From: GCA-003244245 sp038276315
GTDB lineage: Bacteria; Actinomycetota; Actinomycetes; Mycobacteriales; Pseudonocardiaceae
Assembly: GCA_038276315.1 (NCBI GenBank)
Contig: JBBPZY010000309.1
Span: 1-6,559, forward strand
Direction: 5' to 3'
Length of the DNA: 6,559 nt
The notes beneath the pieces are model-generated. The model was not told the DNA's origin. It was given only the letters and a program-made list of their open reading frames with translations, and searched no databases. The position numbers were made by a program, and so were the translations under genes. Shown one piece after another: positions 1 to 5,903 of this stretch (positions are counted from its first letter, which is position 1; each line of letters opens with the position of its first letter).

Positions 1-573
1 CACGGCCTCGCGACCATCGGCTACGACGACGACGGCGTCGCCACCTCACAGTGGGATCTGGTGGCCGGCGGCACGCTGGTCGGGTACCAGACCGATCGGG
101 TCTTCGCCCGCCGGTTGGGACTGGAACGCTCGTCGGCCTGCGCCTACGCCGACTCGCCACACCACATGCCCATCCAGCGAATGGCCAACGTGTCGCTGCG
201 ACCCGATTCTGATACCGACACCACGACGGCGGAGCTGATCTCCGGGGTGCAACGCGGCATCTACATCGTCGGCGACCGCTCCTGGTCGATCGACATGCAG
301 CGGTACAACTTCCAGTTCACCGGGCAGCGGTTCTACCGCATCGAGGGGGGCGTCCTGGCAGGGCAGCTGCGCGACGTGGCCTACCAGGCCACCACCACTG
401 ATTTCTGGGGTGCGATGCAGGCCCTCGGCGGCCCCTCGACGGTGTCGCTCGGGGGCGCCCTGAACTGCGGCAAAGCCCAGCCCGGGCAAGTCGCGGCGGT
501 CAGCCATGGATGCCCGTCGGCGCTGTTCCGGGGTATCAATGTGCTCAATTCCCGGGAGGAGGCCGGCCAGTGA
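1..573 (+). CDS. tldD: TldD metallopeptidase subunit, C-terminal part (5' end outside window)
   Basis: The frame is open from base 1 to the TGA at 571-573, giving 190 residues of a protein that in this family is usually near 450-505 long. It matches the TldD C-terminal domain: the entry segment GLATIGYDDDG, then LVAGGTLVGYQT, a run ending in FYRIEGG, and the closing block with NCGKAQPGQ and FRGINVLNSREE. Cys156 of this fragment, in the CGK motif, corresponds to the cysteine that with two histidines binds the metal in Escherichia coli TldD. The HExxxH helix lies upstream and is not in the window, so catalytic competence cannot be judged. TldD pairs with TldE to form a peptidase that trims short or unfolded peptides; in E. 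coli it acts in microcin B17 maturation and CcdA turnover. The partner gene follows with a four-base overlap. In Mycobacterium tuberculosis the equivalent pair is, from memory, Rv2315c/Rv2314c. The native substrate in this organism is unknown. Confidence 0.9.
   Translation, partial: HGLATIGYDDDGVATSQWDLVAGGTLVGYQTDRVFARRLGLERSSACAYADSPHHMPIQRMANVSLRPDSDTDTTTAELISGVQRGIYIVGDRSWSIDMQRYNFQFTGQRFYRIEGGVLAGQLRDVAYQATTTDFWGAMQALGGPSTVSLGGALNCGKAQPGQVAAVSHGCPSALFRGINVLNSREEAGQ
554..562 (+). promoter_or_regulatory. Ribosome binding site of tldE, inside the end of tldD
   Basis: GGGAGGAGG is a near-ideal Shine-Dalgarno match ending seven bases before the GTG at 570. It lies within the last codons of tldD and fixes the tldE start at 570 rather than at the in-frame codon at 510, which would overlap tldD by 64 bases and encode a leader unlike the family. 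Confidence 0.8.
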
Positions 574-1955
574 TCCGTCCTGACGAGTTGACCACGACCG
601 CGCTGGCCGCGTCGAAGGCGGACGGCTGCATCGTGGCGCTCACCGACACCAGTGAGGTCAACCTGCGCTGGGCGAACAGCACGATGACCACCAATGGGCA
701 CACCACCACCCGCTCGTTCGCGGTGATCTCCGTTGTCGGTACTTCGGTCGGCGTGGTGAGCGGCAACGGTGTAGACCTCGATGAGGTGCGTGCCGTGGTG
801 GCGGCCAGCGAGGAGGCTGCCTGCCAGTCCGGCCCGAGTCGCGACGTCGCGCCACTGCTGGAGGGAGCGGTTGACGACGATTACGAAGCACCGGCGGCGG
901 CCACCGAGATCGGGGTGTTCGCCCGCCTGACCGATGAACTGGCCGCCGCGTTCGCCAACTCACGCGGCGAGCTGCTCTACGGATTCGCCGAGCACCGCCT
1001 GGAGACCACCTGGCTGGCCTCCTCCACCGGGGCGCGCCGCCGGTGGGTGCAACCCACCGGCACCGTCGAGCTCAACGGCAAGGTTGCCCACGACCTCACC
1101 CGCAGCGCCTGGGCCGGGTCATACACGGCTGATTTCACCGATCTGGATTTCACCGCGTTGGCCGCTGAGGTGCGCCGACGGCTGAGCTGGTCGCAGCGGC
1201 AGGTGGAGTTGCCCGCAGGCCGGTACGAGACCATCCTGCCGCCCTCGGCGGTCGCCGATTTGATGCTGTACATGGCCGAGTCGATGGACGGTCGACCGGC
1301 GCACGAGGGGCGCTCACCCTTCGCTGCGCCGGGCGAGCGGCCCAGCGAAGGGCGGGGGGGCACCCGGCTGGGTGAGCGGCTCACCGACCTGTCGCTGACG
1401 CTGTTCAGCGATCCGGCCGTGCCAGGCCTGCAGACCGCGCCGTTCCTGACGACCACCGCCTCGGGCGACTCGGTGAGCGTGTTCGACAACGGCGCGCCGA
1501 TGCACCGGGTCGAGTGGCTACGCGACGGCATGGTGAACGCGCTGACCTACCCTCGGGCGGCCGCCGACGAGCTGGGTGGGCGGTTCACCCCGCCACCGGA
1601 GAACCTGGTGCTGGTCGGGGGGTCACCGGCGTCGACCGACGACCTGGTGGCGCGCACCGAGCGTGGGCTGCTGCTGACCTGCCTGTGGTACATCCGTGAG
1701 GTCGATCCGGTGTCATTGCTGCTCACCGGCTTGACCAGGGACGGGGTGTACCTCATCGAAGGTGGTGAGGTGGTCGGTCAGGTGAACAACTTCCGGTTCA
1801 ACGAAAGCCCGATCGATCTGCTCCGGCGGGTCACCGAAGTCGGCGCTACCGAGCGGACCTTGTGTCGGGAGTGGAAGGACTGGTTCTCTCGCACCGCGAT
1901 GCCAGCCATCCGGGTGCCGGATTTCAACATGTCGTCGGTGAGCCCAGCCAGCTAG
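570..1955 (+). CDS. tldE: TldE/PmbA family protein, partner of TldD
   Basis: This is a complete 461-residue protein starting at GTG 570; the GTGA overlap with the tldD stop implies translational coupling. Family features are the N-terminal run in which residues alternate between sensing and strand segments (IRPDELTTTALAAS, NLRWANSTMT), the central RYETILPPSAVADLMLYMA, then GTRLGERLTDLSLTLFSDP, the strand VSVFDNGAPMHRVEWLRDG, and a C-terminal block with LLLTCLWYIREVDP, GVYLIEGGEVVGQVNNFRFNESPIDLL and a closing DFNMSSVSPAS. No HExxxH motif is present, as expected: in the TldD/TldE heterodimer only TldD carries the metal site and TldE is the structural partner. The expected role is to complete the peptidase chamber made with the upstream gene product, in the cytoplasm. 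Residues about 250-263 (PFAAPGERPSEGRG) look longer than my recollection of related proteins and are encoded by a perfect inverted repeat, listed separately. The family call is firm; the peptide substrate is unknown. Confidence 0.9.
   Translation: MIRPDELTTTALAASKADGCIVALTDTSEVNLRWANSTMTTNGHTTTRSFAVISVVGTSVGVVSGNGVDLDEVRAVVAASEEAACQSGPSRDVAPLLEGAVDDDYEAPAAATEIGVFARLTDELAAAFANSRGELLYGFAEHRLETTWLASSTGARRRWVQPTGTVELNGKVAHDLTRSAWAGSYTADFTDLDFTALAAEVRRRLSWSQRQVELPAGRYETILPPSAVADLMLYMAESMDGRPAHEGRSPFAAPGERPSEGRGGTRLGERLTDLSLTLFSDPAVPGLQTAPFLTTTASGDSVSVFDNGAPMHRVEWLRDGMVNALTYPRAAADELGGRFTPPPENLVLVGGSPASTDDLVARTERGLLLTCLWYIREVDPVSLLLTGLTRDGVYLIEGGEVVGQVNNFRFNESPIDLLRRVTEVGATERTLCREWKDWFSRTAMPAIRVPDFNMSSVSPAS
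1317..1352. repeat. Perfect 10-base inverted repeat inside tldE
   Basis: The arms CCCTTCGCTG (1317-1326) and CAGCGAAGGG (1343-1352) are exact reverse complements separated by a 16-base G+C-only spacer apart from one A; a run of seven G follows at 1354-1360. The repeat is in frame and encodes residues about 250-262 of TldE, between the helix ending in YMAESMDG and the strand starting GTRLGERL. It could be a small mobile palindromic element tolerated in a surface loop, or chance in G+C-rich coding DNA. Only one copy is visible in this window. Confidence 0.55.
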
Positions 1956-2085
1956 CACTCGGGATATCGCGGTGCAACGTCCTGAACCGATTCTGGGAGG
2001 GTGAGCGATCTCTCACGCTCAGCTCATGCATTGAGTGGTCACCGGGGTTAGCGTCATTGTGTTGCCATCCGGTAGGAGACGAGCA
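1956..2085 (+). promoter_or_regulatory. Intergenic region before pckA with a cluster of TGAGC/GCTCA half-sites
   Basis: This 130-base gap separates tldE and pckA and should carry the pckA promoter. Bases 2002-2021 form TGAGCG, an 8-base spacer, then CGCTCA. A shifted pairing, GTGAG (2001-2005) with CTCAC (2012-2016), competes with it. A second GCTCA directly abuts the first (2017-2021 and 2022-2026), and 2023-2035 is an imperfect dyad CTCA-TGCAT-TGAG. Such packed half-sites would suit a dimeric repressor or activator, although the first dyad could also act as a weak terminator for tldE. A possible -10 element TAGCGT lies at 2049-2054, with no convincing -35 at normal spacing. The operator reading is inference; the repeats themselves are plain in the sequence. 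Confidence 0.35.
2074..2078 (+). promoter_or_regulatory. Ribosome binding site of pckA
   Basis: AGGAG ends seven bases before the GTG at 2086 and decides the start. The longer in-frame choice at 2035 has no comparable site and would add 17 residues that I do not recognise from mycobacterial PEPCK, whose N-terminus begins close to the TAATIPGLD segment encoded here. Confidence 0.75.
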
Positions 2086-3915
2086 GTGACTGCAGCGACC
2101 ATTCCGGGCTTGGATGATGCACCGATAAGCCACTCAGGTATGCGCGACTGGGTACGCGATATGGCAGAACCCACCGATCCTGACCGCGTCGAGTGGTGCG
2201 ACGGATCCGAGCAGGAATGGGACCGCCTCACCGCCCAACTGGTCGACGCCGGCACGTTGTGCCGGCTGGATCGCAAACCGAACTCGTTCTGGGCTGTCTC
2301 GGATCCCTCCGACGTGGCCAGGGTGGAAGAGCGCACCTTCATCTGCTCGCAAGCGCAGCGGGACAGCGGACCCACCAACAACTGGATGCACCCGGACGAG
2401 ATGAAGTCGATCTTGATCGGGCTGTACCGGGGGAGCATGCGCGGTCGCACCATGTACGTGGTGCCCTTCTGTATGGGCCCGCTTGGGGACGCGGCACCCA
2501 AACTGGGCGTCGAGATCACCGACTCCGCCTACGTGGTGTGCTCGATGAAGATCATGACCAGGATGGGCGGGGCGGCGCTGCGAAAGTTCATCGCCCCCGA
2601 CGGCAGTGACGCGGACTTCGTGAAATGCCTGCACTCGGTGGGCCATCCGCTGGCACCCGGCGAGGCTGACGTGCCATGGCCGTGCAACGACATCAAGTAC
2701 ATCAGCCACTTCCCCGACGAGCGGATGATCTGGAGCTACGGCTCCGGCTACGGCGGCAACGCGTTGCTGGGCAAGAAGTGCTACGCATTGCGGATCGCCT
2801 CGGCGATGGCTCGTGATGACGGCTGGCTCGCCGAGCACATGCTGATCCTCAAGCTGACCGACCCGCAGGGAGTGGCGCACTCCCTCGCGGCCGCGTTCCC
2901 GTCGGGTTGCGGCAAGACGAACATGGCGATGCTCGCGCCGACCATCCCAGGCTGGAAGGCTGAGACCCTGGGTGACGACATCGCCTGGATGCGCTTCGGT
3001 GCCGACGGCCGGCTGTACGCGGTGAACCCGGAGAACGGGTTCTTCGGGGTGGCGCCGAACACCAGCTGGCGGACCAACCCCAACGCCATGCGCACGCTGC
3101 AGTACGGCAACTCGATCTTCACCAATGTCGCGCTCACCGACGACGGTGACGTCTGGTGGGAGGGCATGGAGCCGGCGCCGGCGCACGCCACCTCGTGGAC
3201 CATGCAGGACTGGACGCCCGCTGATGGTGCGGCCGGCAAGCGCGACGCGCACCCGAACTCCCGGTACTGCACGCCGATGGCGCAGTGTCCGATGCTCGCC
3301 GCTGAGTGGGACGATCCGCAGGGCGTGCCGATCTCGGCGATCCTGTTCGGCGGACGCCGGGCCAGCACCATCCCGCTGGTCAACGAGGCTTTCGACTGGC
3401 AGCACGGGGTGTTCCTGGGCGCTACGCTGTCCAGCGAGAAAACCGCGGCGGCCGCCGGCCCGCTCGGCGAAGTGCGCCGCGACCCGATGGCGATGCTGCC
3501 GTTCATCGGCTACCACGCCGGCGACTACTTCCAGCATTGGATCGACACCGGCAAGGGCGCCGACGCCAGCAAGCTCCCCAAGATCTTCTACGTGAACTGG
3601 TTCCGGCGTGGCGCCGACCAGCGTTTCCTGTGGCCAGGATTCCGGGAGAACAGCCGGGTGCTCAAGTGGATCATCGAGCGGATCGAGGGGCGGGCCGCAG
3701 CGGTGGACACTCCCATCGGCCGGGTGCCCACCCCGGACCAGCTCGACCTGTCCGGCTTGGACATCACGATCGACGACGTCGCCGCGGCGCTGGCGGTGAA
3801 CAACGACGAGTGGCGCGCCGAGATCCCCCTCATCGAGCAGTGGTTCGACAAGATCGGCGACCCCCTCCCCACCGCCCTGCACGACGAGCTCTCCGCCCTC
3901 AAGCACCGCCTCTGA
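2086..3915 (+). CDS. pckA: Phosphoenolpyruvate carboxykinase (GTP)
   Basis: The 609-residue cytosolic enzyme interconverts oxaloacetate plus GTP with PEP, CO2 and GDP using Mn2+, the first committed step of gluconeogenesis from TCA-cycle carbon; length fits the GTP class (M. tuberculosis enzyme about 606). Numbering below is from GTG 2086, with human PCK1 equivalents from memory. Substrate arginine R79 (R87) lies in DPSDVAR. Y222, G224 and N225 (Y235, G237, N238) lie in YGSGYGGN. Metal ligands are K231, H251 and D298 (K244, H264, D311). The P-loop at 271-279 reads FPSGCGKTN, with reactive C275 and K277 but Gly at 274 where Ala is usual. R393 sits in NSRYC and R424 in GGRR. The omega-loop region is near 450-462. 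The guanine-binding aromatics F506, F514 and F519 are present. No frameshift or missing catalytic residue is seen. The gene (also named pckG) stands alone: a half-site cluster lies upstream and a strong hairpin downstream, and it is next to a monocarboxylate transporter rather than the usual M. tuberculosis pckA neighbours, so it may be a second copy. Confidence 0.97.
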   Translation: MTAATIPGLDDAPISHSGMRDWVRDMAEPTDPDRVEWCDGSEQEWDRLTAQLVDAGTLCRLDRKPNSFWAVSDPSDVARVEERTFICSQAQRDSGPTNNWMHPDEMKSILIGLYRGSMRGRTMYVVPFCMGPLGDAAPKLGVEITDSAYVVCSMKIMTRMGGAALRKFIAPDGSDADFVKCLHSVGHPLAPGEADVPWPCNDIKYISHFPDERMIWSYGSGYGGNALLGKKCYALRIASAMARDDGWLAEHMLILKLTDPQGVAHSLAAAFPSGCGKTNMAMLAPTIPGWKAETLGDDIAWMRFGADGRLYAVNPENGFFGVAPNTSWRTNPNAMRTLQYGNSIFTNVALTDDGDVWWEGMEPAPAHATSWTMQDWTPADGAAGKRDAHPNSRYCTPMAQCPMLAAEWDDPQGVPISAILFGGRRASTIPLVNEAFDWQHGVFLGATLSSEKTAAAAGPLGEVRRDPMAMLPFIGYHAGDYFQHWIDTGKGADASKLPKIFYVNWFRRGADQRFLWPGFRENSRVLKWIIERIEGRAAAVDTPIGRVPTPDQLDLSGLDITIDDVAAALAVNNDEWRAEIPLIEQWFDKIGDPLPTALHDELSALKHRL

Positions 3916-3928
3916 CCCGCATTCAGCA

Positions 3929-3970
3929 GGCTCAGCGGGGCTATCCGGCCTAGTTTTACCCCGCTGGGCC
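3929..3970 (+). terminator. Strong hairpin after pckA, probable terminator without U-tract
   Basis: GGCTCAGCGGGG (3929-3940) pairs with CCCCGCTGGGCC (3959-3970) over 12 positions, 11 Watson-Crick and one G-U, around an 18-base loop that contains TTTTA. It begins 14 bases after the pckA stop codon and ends 24 bases before the next start codon. No U-run follows, which is common for proposed intrinsic terminators in mycobacteria. It may instead protect the 3' end of the pckA transcript. Confidence 0.65.
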
Positions 3971-3981
3971 CGCTCAATGCG

Positions 3982-3987
3982 CATACT
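3982..3987 (+). promoter_or_regulatory. Candidate -10 element for a leaderless DUF3311-mctP transcript
   Basis: CATACT lies exactly six bases before the ATG at 3994, so a transcript would begin on or next to the A of the start codon. TACTGT at 3984-3989 is an alternative hexamer fitting TANNNT but leaves only four bases. No Shine-Dalgarno sequence precedes this ATG, which favours leaderless expression. There is no clear -35, and the pckA hairpin occupies that position. Confidence 0.4.
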
Positions 3988-3993
3988 GTCCGG

Positions 3994-4185
3994 ATGTGGT
4001 GGAGGGTGTTGCTCTTGGTGCCGTTGTTGATGTTGGTGACGCCGCTTTACAACAGCGACGAGCCGCGGGTGTTGGGGTTCCCGTTGTTCTACTGGGTGCA
4101 GTTCCTCTTCATCCCGCTCGGGGTGATCTGCGTGGCTGTCGTCTACTACAAGGTCAAGGACCCGGAGGCGGGTGACCGGCGGTGA
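3994..4185 (+). CDS. DUF3311 small membrane protein, partner of the MctP-type permease
   Basis: The 63-residue protein has two hydrophobic segments, about 3-18 (WRVLLLVPLLMLVTPL) and 30-51 (PLFYWVQFLFIPLGVICVAVVYY), joined by a short polar loop YNSDEPRVLG, and a charged C-terminal tail KVKDPEAGDRR. The aromatic-rich FPLFYWVQFLFIPL block is typical of DUF3311. Genes of this kind commonly lie directly before monocarboxylate permeases of the MctP type in actinobacteria and proteobacteria, and here the stop overlaps the mctP GTG by four bases. It is therefore probably an accessory subunit or stabiliser of the permease in the cytoplasmic membrane; this role is inferred from pairing, not shown. The ATG at 3994 is chosen because it opens the first membrane segment; no ribosome binding site is visible, in line with a leaderless start. 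Confidence 0.85.
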   Translation: MWWRVLLLVPLLMLVTPLYNSDEPRVLGFPLFYWVQFLFIPLGVICVAVVYYKVKDPEAGDRR

Positions 4186-5828
4186 CCGTGCGCTGGACTG
4201 AACTGGTCATCTTCGGGGTGCTGTTCGTGCTCGTCACCGGGCTGGGCTTCTACGCCGCCCGGTGGCAGCGCGGGGGCGCCCTCGATCACCTCGATGAGTG
4301 GGGCCTGGGCGGTCGCAGGTTCGGCTCGTGGGTCACCTGGTTCCTCATCGGTGGTGATCTCTACACCGCCTATACCTTCGTTGCGGTGCCCGCGTTGATG
4401 TTCGGTGCCGGGGCGATGGGGTTCTTCGCGTTGCCCTACACCGTGCTCGTCTACCCGCTGGTGTTCCTGCCGCTGGTCCGGTTGTGGTCGGTGTCGCGGG
4501 TACACGGTTATGTCACCCCGGCGGACTTCGTGCAGGGCCGTTACGGATCGGCGACGCTGGCGCTGCTGGTGGCGGTCACCGGAATCGTCGCCACGATGCC
4601 TTACATCGCCTTGCAACTGGCCGGGCTGGAGGCGGTGCTGCGCACGATGGGTCTCAACGGGGGCGGGTTGGCCGGGCATGCCCCGCTGTTCATCGCATTC
4701 GTGATCCTCGCCCTCTACACCTACCAGTCCGGCCTGCGGGCCCCAGCGCTGATCGCCTTCGTCAAGGACGGCTTGATCTACTTGGTGATCATCGTTGCGG
4801 TGATCATCCTGCCGGCGAAACTCGGCGGCTGGGGCTCCATCTTCGACGCTGCGAATGCAAAGTTCACCGCCACGAAAACGCCTAGCGACGGAATCCTGCT
4901 GGGTGCCAACAACCAGCTGCAGTACATCACGCTGGCGCTGGGCTCGGCGCTGGCGCTGTTTCTCTACCCGCATGCGATCACCGGTGCACTGGCCTCCCGA
5001 AGCCGCACCGTGATCAAGCGGAACATGGTGGCGCTGCCGGCGTATTCGTTGGTATTAGGGCTGATCGCGCTACTGGGTTATGCCGCGATCGCGGCGCACA
5101 CCAAGCCGATCGTCAACGCGGCGACCGGTCGGGCGGACTCCAATACCGTCATCCCGATGCTGTTCGAGGGGCAGTTTCCCTCGTGGTTCGCCGGGATCGC
5201 ATTCGCGGCCATCGGGATCGGCGCGCTGGTACCCGCGGCGATCATGTCGATCGCGGCGGCGAATCTGTGGACCCGCAACATCTACAAGGCGTATCTACAT
5301 CGGGATGCCACGGCAGAACAGGAGTGCCGGCAGGCCAAAATCGCCTCACTGGTGGTGAAATTCGGCGCGGTGGCCCTGATCGTGCTGATCGACCCACAAT
5401 ACTCCATCGATCTGCAACTCATCGGTGGTGTGATCATTCTGCAGACGTTGCCCATGGTGGCAATCGCGCTCTACACCCGCTGGTTCCACATTTGGGGATT
5501 GGTTGCAGGGTGGGCCGTCGGTATGGGCTGGGGCTTGACCCTGCTCTATGGCATTCCCAACCCGGCCAGCGGCAAGCAACACTTCGGCGGATCGGCACTC
5601 GCGCTGAACAAGTTGTCGATCGTCGGTTGGCAGCCTTTCGCAGGTTCGCCGACGCAGATCTACGTCGGGTTCGTCGCTGTCATCGGCAACCTCGCGGTAG
5701 CCATACTGGTCACGATCGCGCTGCGCCGGCTACGCGTCTCCAACGGTACCGACCAGACCACCCCCCCGGATTACCTCGAAGACGAGGGCTCCTCCCGCCT
5801 CAAACCAGTGGCCGGCATGCTGGGCTGA
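4182..5828 (+). CDS. mctP: Sodium:solute symporter family monocarboxylate permease, MctP/MctC-like
   Basis: The 548-residue integral membrane protein has about 13 hydrophobic segments, among them roughly 7-26, 49-75, 80-102, 122-149, 165-187, 194-212, 246-270, 281-304, 332-360, 387-403, 409-431, 437-458 and 495-515. Symporter-family landmarks are DEWGLGGRRFG after the first helix (38-48), GYVTPADFVQGRYGS (109-123) in the loop before the fourth, and AAIMSIAAANLWTRNIYK (352-369) in the ninth. The pairing with DUF3311 and the style of IGGVIILQTLPMVAIALYTRWF (414-435) point to the MctP/MctC branch, which imports pyruvate, lactate, acetate or propionate in Rhizobium and Corynebacterium. Substrate within that group cannot be read from sequence. 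GTG 4182 overlaps the DUF3311 stop by four bases; GGAGG at 4164-4168 is 13 bases away, long for a ribosome site, so translational coupling is likely. A second in-frame GTG at 4188 would remove only two residues. The polar tail after about 517 is probably cytoplasmic. Confidence 0.85.
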   Translation: MTVRWTELVIFGVLFVLVTGLGFYAARWQRGGALDHLDEWGLGGRRFGSWVTWFLIGGDLYTAYTFVAVPALMFGAGAMGFFALPYTVLVYPLVFLPLVRLWSVSRVHGYVTPADFVQGRYGSATLALLVAVTGIVATMPYIALQLAGLEAVLRTMGLNGGGLAGHAPLFIAFVILALYTYQSGLRAPALIAFVKDGLIYLVIIVAVIILPAKLGGWGSIFDAANAKFTATKTPSDGILLGANNQLQYITLALGSALALFLYPHAITGALASRSRTVIKRNMVALPAYSLVLGLIALLGYAAIAAHTKPIVNAATGRADSNTVIPMLFEGQFPSWFAGIAFAAIGIGALVPAAIMSIAAANLWTRNIYKAYLHRDATAEQECRQAKIASLVVKFGAVALIVLIDPQYSIDLQLIGGVIILQTLPMVAIALYTRWFHIWGLVAGWAVGMGWGLTLLYGIPNPASGKQHFGGSALALNKLSIVGWQPFAGSPTQIYVGFVAVIGNLAVAILVTIALRRLRVSNGTDQTTPPDYLEDEGSSRLKPVAGMLG

Positions 5829-5891
5829 CCGGGCGGTGGCCACCAGAAGCAGTGGGGTGTGGCGCGCGGGGCGCGTGTGCGGTGCGTGCGG

Positions 5892-5897
5892 CATGCT
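5892..5897 (+). promoter_or_regulatory. Candidate -10 element for a leaderless lipoprotein transcript
   Basis: CATGCT sits exactly six bases before the ATG at 5904, the same arrangement as CATACT before the ATG at 3994. No Shine-Dalgarno sequence lies before this ATG. The element matches only the most conserved A2 and T6 plus T3 of a -10 hexamer, and no -35 is seen, so support rests mainly on the spacing. Confidence 0.3.
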
Positions 5898-5903
5898 GCG
5901 CTC

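Noticed and set aside
1305..1335. A His-Glu pair in TldE (AHEGRSP) considered as a metal-binding HExxxH motif
   Set aside because: There is no second histidine at the required spacing, and TldE-type partners normally lack the metal site.
2035..2085. An upstream in-frame GTG that would lengthen PEPCK by 17 residues
   Set aside because: It has no ribosome binding site, falls inside the half-site cluster, and the added residues do not resemble the family N-terminus. The GTG at 2086 has AGGAG at seven bases.
2134..3984. A 616-codon open frame on the minus strand opposite pckA
   Set aside because: It lies almost entirely antisense to the firmly identified PEPCK. Its composition (rich in Arg, Val, Gly, His, Asp) is what reverse-complemented G+C-rich codons yield, and it shows no recognisable domain.
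4146..4973. A 275-codon minus-strand open frame opposite the first half of mctP
   Set aside because: It is Gln/Arg/His/Glu-rich sequence typical of the antisense of membrane-protein codons, with no domain or credible start site.
5835..5844. The perfect palindrome GGTGGCCACC just after mctP, considered as a terminator or operator
   Set aside because: It has no loop, so it cannot form a terminator hairpin as such, and a 10-base G+C-rich palindrome is expected often by chance. No second site is seen nearby.
5859..5903. A GTG start 45 bases upstream of the lipoprotein ATG
   Set aside because: It would add an Arg-rich stretch MARGARVRCVRHAAL before the signal peptide, without a good ribosome site. 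The ATG at 5904 gives a normal lipoprotein signal peptide.
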